From Oceanobacillus zhaokaii (GTDB taxonomy: Bacteria; Bacillota; Bacilli; Bacillales; Amphibacillaceae), in assembly GCF_003352005.1 (NCBI RefSeq), contig NZ_CP024848.1, positions 629,001-693,000 on the forward strand: DNA of 64,000 bases, read 5' to 3'. A program made the position numbers and the translations under genes. Below are positions 28,227-36,330 of this stretch, piece after piece. Position 1 is the stretch's first letter; every line of letters begins with the position of its first letter. The notes beneath the pieces are model-generated. The model had not been told where the DNA came from. It was given only the letters and a program-made list of their open reading frames with translations, and did no database searches.

Positions 28227-28531
28227 TTATTTTTAATCTTAACATAATCTAAAAATCTTAGTGAAACATATTTCAAACACGTACTGCATGAAGTAATAAG
28301 CCTGGAAAATATTATAAGTAAGGATTCCTAGCTAGAAAAATGTGAAATGCTAAAGTAATTTATATAGTTTTGGGCTTCTCATCAATCTGTACAAATTGAT
28401 GAGAAGCTTTATTATTTTGGTACAGTTTGGGACTCTAGAGGTCTTATCCATGCTGGGCAGACATAAAATCAGCTGGAAAGAATTTAATCTCCTTGGCTAA
28501 CTTGTAAATAAGCATGAAACCTTACAACTTT
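28227..28531. other. Intergenic with a strong hairpin
   Basis: GCTTCTCATCAAT / ATTGATGAGAAGC at 28374-28407, followed by TTTATTATTTT: a good terminator for the SleL-like gene. Nothing else seen. Confidence 0.7.
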
Positions 28532-29374
28532 TTATAGTGAATTCATCTCTATAATCAATTCCGATATACTTTTCACTTTTCTTCCGTTATATTCGGTATA
28601 TTCTGAGTCATATAAATCAATATATACCGTTTCCATCCCAATGTTAATGGCTGGAGCAATATCATTTATATAATTATCACCAATAGATAATCCCTTTTCA
28701 GGCCGAATATTAAACTTTTGTAAGAGGTCTAAAAAATGTTTCCTTGTATTTAGGGGTTTATTTGCTTCAGTGATGATATATTCAAATATGTTCTGCAAAT
28801 CTAAATTTTGAAGAATTCGATGTACATTTTCTTTCTGGCTGTTCGTCATTAGCACTATATTTTTCTTTTCTTTAAGATGTATAAGTGCATCTCGTAAACC
28901 AGTTATTTTGGTTAAATGAAACTGATCCGTTGCCATAAAGTTTTTCGTTTGAACATAGGCGGATTGTGTATCTTGTATGCCAAAATGCTTTGCACAAACA
29001 TTTGGGATCCACCATCCGTCACTGATGGCGATTATCGAATCAGAATCAAAATTTAATGGTTGCGGATAAAGCTTTTGTATTAAATCGGCTTCCAATTCTT
29101 TTCCATCCCAAGTCCAAGCCTTTGTAACCGTTGACTGAACCGGATCTAATTTTAGTACATAATCTTGAACAGCATCGTATACTCTTCCTATTGTTACAAC
29201 ACGCTCTCCCGATACTATCTTTTCGTATTCCTTTGTAAAAAGTGGCTGTACATCTTCTGGCAGCTGTTCTTTTAATTGTTCCGAATAATAAACGAAATGA
29301 TCTGTATCCTCGTATAAAGTGCCATCAAAATCAAAAATGATTAATTCCGCGTTTTCTATTATACTTCTTTCCAT
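28532..29374 (-). CDS. HAD-family hydrolase
   Basis: 280-residue haloacid-dehalogenase superfamily phosphatase. Motif I is IIFDFDGTLYED (nucleophile Asp, about residues 11-22), motif II VLMTNSQ (about 174-180), the Lys lies near 202, and motif IV is SIGDNYINDI (about 227-236). A helical cap domain lies between motifs I and II. The length and the LYED start fit pyrimidine-nucleotidase-like HAD proteins, but the substrate is unknown. I chose ATG 29374 with GGAGGT upstream. No operon partners. Confidence 0.82.
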   Translation of the reverse strand: MERSIIENAELIIFDFDGTLYEDTDHFVYYSEQLKEQLPEDVQPLFTKEYEKIVSGERVVTIGRVYDAVQDYVLKLDPVQSTVTKAWTWDGKELEADLIQKLYPQPLNFDSDSIIAISDGWWIPNVCAKHFGIQDTQSAYVQTKNFMATDQFHLTKITGLRDALIHLKEKKNIVLMTNSQKENVHRILQNLDLQNIFEYIITEANKPLNTRKHFLDLLQKFNIRPEKGLSIGDNYINDIAPAINIGMETVYIDLYDSEYTEYNGRKVKSISELIIEMNSL

Positions 29375-29678
29375 TTTTACCTCCACATTTCTCTAAGAAA
29401 TTATCTACTGGTATATTATCAGCATAAAATGGTCTAAAATATATAAGAATTTAATGGAAATTTGAGATAGTATTGTAAGAGTTTGATTTTATAGGGTATA
29501 TTAATCATTTTTATAAATAGGGCAGTTTTTGTCTTTTCATGTGAGTTTTTCCAGTACAGATTAGACATTACGCATAAATAGGACAAGTACAACGGATGAA
29601 GGGAGGTTCCTCGTCCGTTTATATACAGCCTCTTTTATGGAAAAGGTACCTGCCCCATCGTCCGTTGGAGGTTTAAAA

Positions 29679-30150
29679 TGGGACTTGATATGTATCTTTC
29701 CTCTGTTCCAAAGATTGGTGGAATGGGGTTTGAAGAAATTCATAGCGCCTATACGAAATTAATACAATGTGGAAAAGACAGATAAGGAGGAAACGGATGT
29801 AGAAGAAAATGAAACCTTTAAAAAAATTGAAGCTCATATTCAAGAGATTGAACAATATGGCGTTCGTTACAGAAGTCTTTACACGCAAATTGCATATTGG
29901 AGAAAGACAAATCAAATTCATCGTTGGTTTGTTGAATTTGTCCAAGATGGATAGGGTGACATATCTTCCAGTGAAGTGACAAAAGCACATCTGCAAGATC
30001 TTCATCATTTATGTACTCTAGCCTTTTAAAAAACTCTTCTCCAGATAATTTATTACCTCATTGCCAGGACCCTATTTTGGATCACTCTCCTACGATAAAT
30101 TCTATTATGATGTAATTGCCAGAACTTCTTTTATACTTTCTGATCTCCAT
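29679..30150 (+). pseudogene. Phage-type hypothetical protein remnant
   Basis: Starts MGLDMYLSSVPKIGGMGFEE, then passes through stops and shifts. A second block reads EIEQYGVRYRSLYTQIAYWR, then KTNQIHRWFVEFVQDG, and a third LLPHCQDPIFGSLSYDKFYY. The combination MGLDMYL...AYWRKxNxIHxWFV...LLPxCxGxFFGSxxYD is familiar from small phage and prophage proteins of unknown function. At least two in-frame stops. It is evidence for a lost prophage or plasmid. Confidence 0.6.
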
Positions 30151-30343
30151 TAAATTAATACATAATTACTATTTGTAAATTTATCATAATGATATATAAT
30201 GATTCTATCATTGTTCGTAAATAAATTAATTTTACCTAAAAAATAATTATAAATATGCAATTTTTAATCAAAAATCGGACAATATATTTACATCTTAAAT
30301 TAATGTTTGTTTTTTAGGTTGAATAGAACGAAGGAGTTATCAT

Positions 30344-31612
30344 ATGGATAAATTTAATAATAAGTGGATTCGTGCTGTGCTTCCAGCCTTATTGATTCAC
30401 TGCAGTATTGGTACGGTTTACTGTTGGTCATTGTTTAAGAACGATATTGCCTTATTTATTGGGAAGCCTGTAGGTGAAGTGGAGTGGGCATTTAGTTTAG
30501 CCATTTTTGTCCTTGGCATGTCAGCGGCTTTTGGTGGAAAACTGGTTGAAAAAGATATACATAAGTCTTCTCTACTTTCAGCGTTATTTTTTGTTGCTGG
30601 GATGGCAGGAACAGGATTCTTTATTTATCAAAAGTCATTGATCGGTATTTACTTTTCCTATGGTGTTGTGATGGGAATTGGGCTAGGCATTGGTTATTTA
30701 ACACCAGTAAAAACATTAATGCTTTGGTTCAAGGAGCAAAAAGGTTTAGCAACAGGTCTTGCTGTTGCAGGTTTTGGCTTAGCAAAGGTTATCGCAAGTC
30801 CTTTAATGGAAAAACTGCTTGGTGAAAGAAATAATGAGGGAATGTTAGTAAATGCGACAAATATATACACCATGTTTTATATTTTAGCAGGCGTATATTT
30901 AGTGATGATGGTGATTGGCCACTGGCTTCTAAAAAAACCAGCAGGATATGAAGAAGAAAATGTACAAACACAAAGTTTTAGTTATAAAAAGGTGTTAAAA
31001 AATAAAACATTTATCGGAATATGGCTTATGTTCTATATTAATATTACATGTGGATTAGCTTTAATTTCACAAGAAAAAGGTATGTTAGCGTTCATTGGAT
31101 ATGGAGCGATTGGTTTAGTTAGTTCGTTAACAGCTATTTTCAATGCAGGTGGACGGATTGTTTTCTCCGCGTGGGGTGACCGATTAGAAGATCGTAATTC
31201 AATCTATAAAATTATTTTTATGTCATCGGTAGCAGCCATATTAATAACGATTGTATTTGATGGGATTAATAATTCTATAGCAATCCTTATTATCATCTTG
31301 CTCTGTGTGATAAATGCAGGTTATGGTGGCGGGTTTTCATCTTTACCACCGCTGTTATCTGACCGCTTTAGTTTAGATAGTATTTCTACTGTACACGGAT
31401 TAGCTTTATCTGCTTGGGCACTCGCAGGATTAACAGGCAATCAGCTCAGTGCTTTTATTCTTGAAAAGACAGAATCCTATACAATAGTGTTATATGTCAT
31501 TGTGGCTTTGTTCACTATTGCAACTTTCATTAGTCTACTCGTTGTTAAAACTGATAAAGTATCTATTGAAAGTGAAGCATCAATTAGCAAAGAAAAAATG
31601 ACAGCAAGTTGA
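30344..31612 (+). CDS. OFA-family MFS transporter
   Basis: 422-residue 12-helix major facilitator of the oxalate/formate antiporter (OFA) family. The N-terminus WIRAVLPALLIHCSIGTVYCWSLF is the family start; the family sequence GxGxGYLTPVKTLMLWF appears as GIGYLTPVKTLMLWFKEQKG (about residues 118-137). A conserved GYGGGFSSLPPLLSDRF lies at about 327-343. Probable substrates are small carboxylates (YhjX in E. coli is linked to pyruvate). GAAGGAG precedes the ATG. It is monocistronic and closes with a strong terminator. Confidence 0.85.
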   Translation: MDKFNNKWIRAVLPALLIHCSIGTVYCWSLFKNDIALFIGKPVGEVEWAFSLAIFVLGMSAAFGGKLVEKDIHKSSLLSALFFVAGMAGTGFFIYQKSLIGIYFSYGVVMGIGLGIGYLTPVKTLMLWFKEQKGLATGLAVAGFGLAKVIASPLMEKLLGERNNEGMLVNATNIYTMFYILAGVYLVMMVIGHWLLKKPAGYEEENVQTQSFSYKKVLKNKTFIGIWLMFYINITCGLALISQEKGMLAFIGYGAIGLVSSLTAIFNAGGRIVFSAWGDRLEDRNSIYKIIFMSSVAAILITIVFDGINNSIAILIIILLCVINAGYGGGFSSLPPLLSDRFSLDSISTVHGLALSAWALAGLTGNQLSAFILEKTESYTIVLYVIVALFTIATFISLLVVKTDKVSIESEASISKEKMTAS

Positions 31613-31632
31613 GTAAAATACCTATGTTCAAA

Positions 31633-31680
31633 GGGTCAGTCCTCACTGCAGTGATAGTAGTGGGGACTGACCCGTTTTTT
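31633..31680 (+). terminator. Terminator of the OFA transporter gene
   Basis: GGGTCAGTCC ... GGACTGACCC with a T6 tail. Confidence 0.88.
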
Positions 31681-31870
31681 AGTGGAATCCTATTTCCGCA
31701 ATGATATATTTCGTTATCTTACTCTTATATCCGAATACACACTGATAAGAAAGCGGGTATACTTTAGGATAAAACAATTATAATCATTCTTTCACTTGAG
31801 AATGAAGCGGAAAGTATGCGTTAATTAAGGTGTCGGACCGATAGACTCTTGTGAAAGGAGGCTGATTATA

Positions 31871-31903
31871 TTGATCACAAATTCTGAGGTGATTTCCGCA
31901 TAG
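31871..31903 (+). other. Possible 10-residue leader peptide, locus I
   Basis: TTG-initiated MITNSEVISA behind AAAGGAGG. Its 3' end overlaps GTGATTTCCGC/GGGAATCAC (stem), then comes the terminator at 31919. The region 31770-31905 parallels 32670-32810 (shared TAAAACAATTATAATCATTC-type block, AAAGGAGG and GAGGTG), so two paralogous leaders exist. Coding is uncertain. Confidence 0.4.
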
Positions 31904-31918
31904 CGGGAATCACTGAAT

Positions 31919-31942
31919 GGGACCGTATCACGATGCGGTCCC
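31919..31942 (+). terminator. Terminator after leader locus I
   Basis: GGGACCG TATCACGATG CGGTCCC followed by TATTTATTT. Confidence 0.7.
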
Positions 31943-31967
31943 TATTTATTTAGCAGTAAAGAAAGCA

Positions 31968-32040
31968 AACTTGCTTCCGCTGTATAAGTGCAACTAAGGC
32001 ATATCGCCATAGAAGCTTGGTGAATACCAATTTTCCGATT
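31968..32040 (+). repeat. Dispersed intergenic repeat, copy C
   Basis: Contains ATAAGTGCAACTAAGGC, an inner CCATAGAAGCTTGG and the end ACCAATTTTCC. It is related to copies A, B and D. It lies about 105 bases upstream of the next start codon. Confidence 0.6.
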
Positions 32041-32145
32041 TAAATTATTGGAAAATTTGAATCTTTCCATAATAGGAGAAATCATTTATAATTTGCTATG
32101 AGAAGGACTGTTTTAATAAAATTTTTGGAAAGGAGTTGTTACGTG

Positions 32146-32244
32146 ATGAAAGTTATACAGGTTAATTTCGGTATAGATGTGCTTGTTAACAAGGAGGACG
32201 TAAATCGTGCAATACAAAAATGCAAAAGAGGTCCTTCCCCCTAG
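32146..32244 (+). CDS. Small overlapping ORF before the CD3324-family gene (32 aa)
   Basis: Starts ATG 32146 with AAAGGAG upstream and reads MKVIQVNFGIDVLVNKEDVN, ending KCKRGPSP. It overlaps the start of the next gene by 38 bases, whose ribosome site (AAGGAGG) lies inside it. This arrangement suggests translational coupling. No family recognised. Confidence 0.4.
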   Translation: MKVIQVNFGIDVLVNKEDVNRAIQKCKRGPSP

Positions 32245-32482
32245 TTTGCTAAAAGAAATGCAGAAATATATTCAAGGTGACTTGATTTATATCCCAAAAG
32301 CAAAAAAAGAACGGGCAGGATGGGGAGAAGTGAGTGGAACGAGAGCGTTAATCGCTGAACGGAATGAGGAGATCTTCCAGTTATACAATAATGGAAAATC
32401 AATTGAAGAATTGGAGCGGAAATTCCATTTATCAATTGATAGCATACGAAAAATTATTTATAAAATGCGAAGAAATCAATAA
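32207..32482 (+). CDS. CD3324-family HTH protein
   Basis: 91-residue protein of the CD3324 family (Mor-like). It begins MQYKNAKEVLPPSLLKEMQK and has GDLIYIPK (about residues 26-33), both typical. The C-terminal half contains a helix-turn-helix (NNGKSIEELERKFHLSIDSI, about 62-81), so DNA binding is likely. GTG 32207 follows AAGGAGG at good spacing. The gene lies between two related leader-peptide loci; regulatory targets are unknown. A terminator follows. Confidence 0.78.
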   Translation: MQYKNAKEVLPPSLLKEMQKYIQGDLIYIPKAKKERAGWGEVSGTRALIAERNEEIFQLYNNGKSIEELERKFHLSIDSIRKIIYKMRRNQ

Positions 32483-32503
32483 TAAATTTTTGATATAGCT
32501 TAT

Positions 32504-32542
32504 AAAAGCGTGAAGCTGCAAGACCAAGCTTGACGCTTTTTT
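32504..32542 (+). terminator. Terminator of the CD3324-family gene
   Basis: AAAAGCGTGAAGCT ... AAGCTTGACGCTTTTTT. Confidence 0.8.
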
Positions 32543-32564
32543 GGTAGGTTAGAAAGTATAACGA

Positions 32565-32632
32565 CTTTCTTACTACATAAGTGCAACTAAGGCTGTCACC
32601 CAAAGGCTTGGTGACAACCAAGTTTTCTAATG
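32565..32632 (+). repeat. Dispersed intergenic repeat, copy D
   Basis: TTACTACATAAGTGCAACTA, then the stem GTCACC CAAAGGCTT GGTGAC, then AACCAAGTTTTCTAA. Best-formed copy of the family. Confidence 0.65.
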
Positions 32633-32769
32633 CTGAAAAAAAGTAAAGAATTGTTTCACAAACCGGATGGTACAAAACGATTATAATTATTCTTTCGCTA
32701 GTTTTTACAACCCTTTCATGCATTAATAAGTATGTAGCAGTTGATTTTCGAGAAAGGAGGTAACAGGGA

Positions 32770-32805
32770 ATGTTTACTAAAATTATTGAGGTGGCTCTCG
32801 TATAA
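32770..32805 (+). other. Possible 11-residue leader peptide, locus II
   Basis: MFTKIIEVALV behind AAAGGAGG, paralogous to the leader at 31871. It is followed by CTCG TATAAT CGAG and by a larger hairpin ACCTAAGAT...ATCTTAGGT at about 32851-32881. Coding is uncertain. Confidence 0.4.
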
Positions 32806-32966
32806 TCGAGGTTCAAACACATTACTTTATTTTTTTATAATAAATTCAGACCTAAGATGCAGAGGTTCTGAATCTTAGGTAGGAAACAATTGTTACCGAA
32901 TTTCAGGCCCTGAGCCGAAGACCAGATGTCTTCCCGAATGTATTCTTAATTATAAGGGAGGAATTA

Positions 32967-33122
32967 ATGATGCATATGGATATAGCTGTTTTTAAAAGTA
33001 TTGCGTATGATCGGATGGAAAAAATAAAAGATGAAACCTACGGAAAACGAGTGATTAATAGAAGCAATGGAACAATGGATTGGAAAATGAGTATTAGCAT
33101 GCTGTTGAATGCATTTATATAA
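32967..33122 (+). CDS. Small hypothetical protein (51 aa)
   Basis: ATG 32967 with GGGAGGAATTA upstream; reads MMHMDIAVFKSIAYDRMEKI and ends in MLLNAFI. It ends about 75 bases before a good terminator, and starts after leader locus II. No family recognised. Coding supported by ribosome site and terminator only. Confidence 0.45.
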   Translation: MMHMDIAVFKSIAYDRMEKIKDETYGKRVINRSNGTMDWKMSISMLLNAFI

Positions 33123-33198
33123 GTGGGAAGTCTGGTAAAGCAGTAAAGCGGACGGAAATTTCGTTAATGGTAGAGAATTAAATAATAGATGATAAAAG

Positions 33199-33234
33199 CC
33201 ACAGTGTGTCTCATGCACGCTGTGGTGTTTTTTT
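33199..33234 (+). terminator. Terminator
   Basis: CCACAGTGTG TCTCATG CACGCTGTGG followed by TGTTTTTTT. Confidence 0.8.
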
Positions 33235-33477
33235 AATTATTATTGTATTTATTCAATTTATAACTACACAATAAAATGGTTATTAAATCAAGGGTTTAGG
33301 AATAAATAAATGAACGTAAAAAATACGGTCTTAGTAAATCTTTCTACTAGATTTAAGCAGTGCATGCATACTGCCCACTCTGCCCAAATATAATGAATCT
33401 GAACGTCTGATAATATCAAGAACATTTTAAGGAAATTCCAAACTGTTTTCACAGACTAAAGAATGGGTGGGAAGGAA

Positions 33478-35262
33478 ATGACCAAAATGGTTCCAGATCC
33501 TTATGTCAATCAGCGTACGGTTAGAGATTTTGATTGTGAACCGAACAGTAATCAAATAAGTGTGATAGTGGAATATATGGGATCGCCTCGAGTAGAGAAG
33601 TGGGATTTAGATCAAAGGAGACCTGAGCAGCCATCTTTTGCATCGGAAAGGATTACGTTCTTAAAATATGTTACTGGCACGTCGGATTTAATTATCGGAA
33701 TGGATGTGACCGGGAATGAAAGGGAGCAATTATTTCTCCTCAAGGAAAATGGTATGCTCACCTCACTGACCGACTCGCCTGAACATGTTCATCTATATGG
33801 GGGAAGTTCTCCGGACGGAAAATGGATTGCCTGGTCCAGCAACCGACGGAACCCAGCCTTTTTAGATATTTATATCCAGAGTCTAGAGACTTTAGAATCT
33901 CATCTAGTGTTTGCCGCAGATGGGATGTTTTCTGTTGAAAGATGGTTTCCTAATGGAAATGCATTATTGGTCAGAAGAACGAACTCTGCACTGGACCAAG
34001 ATTTAGGGATTTTATCTCTATTAACTGGAAACATCGACTGGATTACGGAGCATTCAGGAGAAGCGAGCTACCGTAATATCCATTTCAGTAACAATGGAGA
34101 TAAGATATATCTATTGTCCAACAAAGATAGTGAATTCTATGGACTGGCGTATATTCATTTGCCCAGCAAACAATTAACTTGGCTGCTGCGGGGGAACTGG
34201 GATTTTGAAGGATTGGCCTTTAATAAGGAAAATAACCTGTTTGCTTTTACTGAAAATCAAGGTGGAATCTCAAAAGGATATTTGTTTGATTTGAATCAAG
34301 GGACTCTTTATACATGGGAAACCCCAATGGGCGTGATTACCAATCTCACCTTTTTACCTCAACGACAAATGCTGCTTTTTAAATTAAATGGACCTGCGCA
34401 CCCCTCAGAACTATGGGCACTTCACCTTCCAACTCTTCAGGCCCAGCCGTTAATGAATATAAGCAAACCTCTCGAAGGAGGAGAACTAACCGAGCCAAGA
34501 CTGCTATCCTATCGTTCATTTGACGGTCTTCAAATCCCTTTCTTTTACTATAAGCCAAAGCCAGCTGCTAAGAAACATCCAGTTGTCATCTATCTTCATG
34601 GTGGACCTGAAAGTCAAAGCCGGGCATCCTACAACCCACTTTTGCAATATTTACTAAGCGAGGGCTTTGCCATCACAACACCTAATTTCCGTGGAAGCAC
34701 AGGGTACGGAAAGACGTATACCCATTTGGATGATGCACGGAAACGGATGGATGCCCTAAAAGATGTGATATCCCTAGTAGACTTACTCAAACAAGATCCA
34801 GATATTGATGCGAGTAAAATCGCTGTTCTCGGAGGAAGTTATGGTGGATTTCTAACACTTGCGGCGATCAGTCACTATCCTAATTTATGGGCGGCCGCAG
34901 TTGATATTGTAGGAATGTCGAGCCTGCGAACGTTTATCCAAACAACCAGTCCCTGGAGGAAACGGCTTAGAGAAATTGAATACGGTACGGTTAAACAGGA
35001 TGCGGATTTTTTTAATCAGATTGATCCTCTTAATCATGCTGACAAAATTACGGCTCCCTTGCTAGTCATCCACGGAGTAAATGACCCTCGTGTCCCCGTT
35101 GGCGAGTCGGAGCAAATCGTCAATAAACTGAAGCAACGAGGACATCCCGTTACCTATCATCGCATTGAAGGAGAGGGGCATAACATAGTGAAACAAGAGG
35201 ATAAAATCTATGTTTACTCTATGGTGGCTACTTTTCTTGAGCAATATATGGGACGTGATTAA
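33478..35262 (+). CDS. S9-family (prolyl oligopeptidase-like) serine peptidase
   Basis: 594 residues from ATG 33478 (GGGAAGG upstream). An N-terminal beta-propeller (about 1-340, with GGSSPDGKWIAWSSNRR near 108-124) is followed by an alpha/beta hydrolase domain. Oxyanion motif YLHGGPESQ (about 375), nucleophile GGSYGGF (Ser at about 456), Asp in HGVNDPRVP (about 538) and His in GEGHNI (about 570). It resembles acylaminoacyl peptidases and dipeptidyl peptidases. No signal peptide, so it is cytoplasmic. It lies 0.65 kb upstream of the azole-peptide precursor, same strand. A role in leader removal or self-protection is inference; it could be unrelated. Confidence 0.85.
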   Translation: MTKMVPDPYVNQRTVRDFDCEPNSNQISVIVEYMGSPRVEKWDLDQRRPEQPSFASERITFLKYVTGTSDLIIGMDVTGNEREQLFLLKENGMLTSLTDSPEHVHLYGGSSPDGKWIAWSSNRRNPAFLDIYIQSLETLESHLVFAADGMFSVERWFPNGNALLVRRTNSALDQDLGILSLLTGNIDWITEHSGEASYRNIHFSNNGDKIYLLSNKDSEFYGLAYIHLPSKQLTWLLRGNWDFEGLAFNKENNLFAFTENQGGISKGYLFDLNQGTLYTWETPMGVITNLTFLPQRQMLLFKLNGPAHPSELWALHLPTLQAQPLMNISKPLEGGELTEPRLLSYRSFDGLQIPFFYYKPKPAAKKHPVVIYLHGGPESQSRASYNPLLQYLLSEGFAITTPNFRGSTGYGKTYTHLDDARKRMDALKDVISLVDLLKQDPDIDASKIAVLGGSYGGFLTLAAISHYPNLWAAAVDIVGMSSLRTFIQTTSPWRKRLREIEYGTVKQDADFFNQIDPLNHADKITAPLLVIHGVNDPRVPVGESEQIVNKLKQRGHPVTYHRIEGEGHNIVKQEDKIYVYSMVATFLEQYMGRD

Positions 35263-35914
35263 TTATAATTTTAATTTGTATAATTATGTACCACATTTTG
35301 ACCACGAAACGCATAGAACGGTATTTTTCCCGATTGTAATTAATTTGTAAAAGCGCAATAGTATTAGGTGTTTTGAAGAATCATTTTTGTTTGCATTTCC
35401 TCATGTTGTATCCATCCATAAAAGAACATAAAAAGTACGGACTTTAAGGCGCTTGTCGTGCAGCACAGTTATCAAAATGTTAAATTTTGGTGTTTTCAGG
35501 CTCTCAACCACTTTGGTTGGGGGCCTTTTTGATATGAAATGAGGTATATTGGTCATAAAAATATTCTTTGGCAACTTAACACACTATCGAAAAAGCGATA
35601 ATCGATACTATTGATTTTTACAACTTATCTAAATTAAACAAGGATTCCAAGAAAATGGTGATTTGTAAGTTAATTTTAATCTGGATGAATGGGAATCAGC
35701 TATTTCATTCGATGAACAATTTGCCGGTTTTACCAATTCCGTAAAATTAGGCTCCTGTATTAGTAACAATACCCATCTATTTTACATAATGTGTTGATGA
35801 GTATTCGAAATATAAATGTATTCATCTGGTATACAGTTCTTTTCGATTTAACTCGTCTGTTTCCGTTTCAAGTTTTTAATACCTATTTTACATTTTATTG
35901 AGGAGGAAAAGTAA
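35263..35914. other. Intergenic region before the azole-peptide precursor
   Basis: A terminator (AGGCTCTCAACCA / GGTTGGGGGCCTTTTT, 35498-35530) separates the S9 peptidase from the precursor gene. The remaining 380 bases hold no clear gene; a fragmentary frame near 35670-35760 reads NLDEWESAISFDEQFAGFTN. The precursor promoter must lie here, but I could not place it with confidence. Confidence 0.5.
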
Positions 35915-36160
35915 ATGAATGATTTCCAAAATGAACTTCAAATGTTAAATGTTGGTGATTTCCAAGCGACTCAGGCAGTCCCTTGGGATCAAAATGAGTA
36001 TTATACTGATCAATCAGGGGAGCAATTCGGATTTGGTTTTGGCAGATGCTTTGGTTTTAGCTGCTTTGGGTTCCGGTGCTTTAACTGCTTTAACTGTTTT
36101 AGATGCTTTAACTGCTTTAGTTGTGCTCGTTGCTCACATTGCTTCAGATGTCACGGCTAG
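35915..36160 (+). CDS. Heterocycloanthracin/sonorensin-type azole-peptide precursor
   Basis: 81-residue ribosomal precursor. The leader (about residues 1-43) has FQNELQMLNVGDF and AVPWDQNEYY, matching the FQxELxxLxxxxF...VPWDQ pattern of the heterocycloanthracin/sonorensin family. The core has 11 Cys at 45, 50, 55, 58, 61, 64, 67, 70, 73, 76 and 79: spacing of five for the first steps, then strictly three. In eight of 11 the residue after Cys is Phe, giving a Cys-Phe-Xaa tandem. Cys would be converted to thiazol(in)e by the enzymes encoded just downstream. GAGGAGG precedes the ATG. A hairpin at 36203 separates it from the enzymes. Cleavage site is not known; the GFGFGR segment is a candidate region. 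Confidence 0.9.
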   Translation: MNDFQNELQMLNVGDFQATQAVPWDQNEYYTDQSGEQFGFGFGRCFGFSCFGFRCFNCFNCFRCFNCFSCARCSHCFRCHG

Positions 36161-36202
36161 GGAGGCATTTAAGACGGTTAATAGTTTAGTTTTTTATTTG
36201 AG

Positions 36203-36234
36203 AGAGACCCCTGTATTGTTGCAGGGGTCTTTCA
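36203..36234 (+). terminator. Attenuator-like hairpin between precursor and enzyme genes
   Basis: AGACCCCTG TATTGTTG CAGGGGTCT with a short T-poor tail (TTCAAT). Partial termination here would yield more precursor than enzyme mRNA, as in other RiPP clusters (inference). Confidence 0.7.
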
Positions 36235-36330
36235 ATATAAGTTAAGGCATAATGGACAAATTGCTGTACATACGATGGTAGTGGTAGTGATAATGAACAA
36301 TTATGGTCACAAGGGGTTAGGAGGATAGAG

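Noticed and set aside
35980..36160. Tandem 9-base repeats considered as a CRISPR or minisatellite
   Set aside because: They encode the CFx core in frame; no spacers of CRISPR size. No CRISPR array was seen in the window.
35949..36245. 98-residue frame overlapping the azole precursor, rich in LTAL repeats
   Set aside because: Product of the 9-base repeat read in another frame; no ribosome site; the Cys frame has leader motifs and GAGGAGG.
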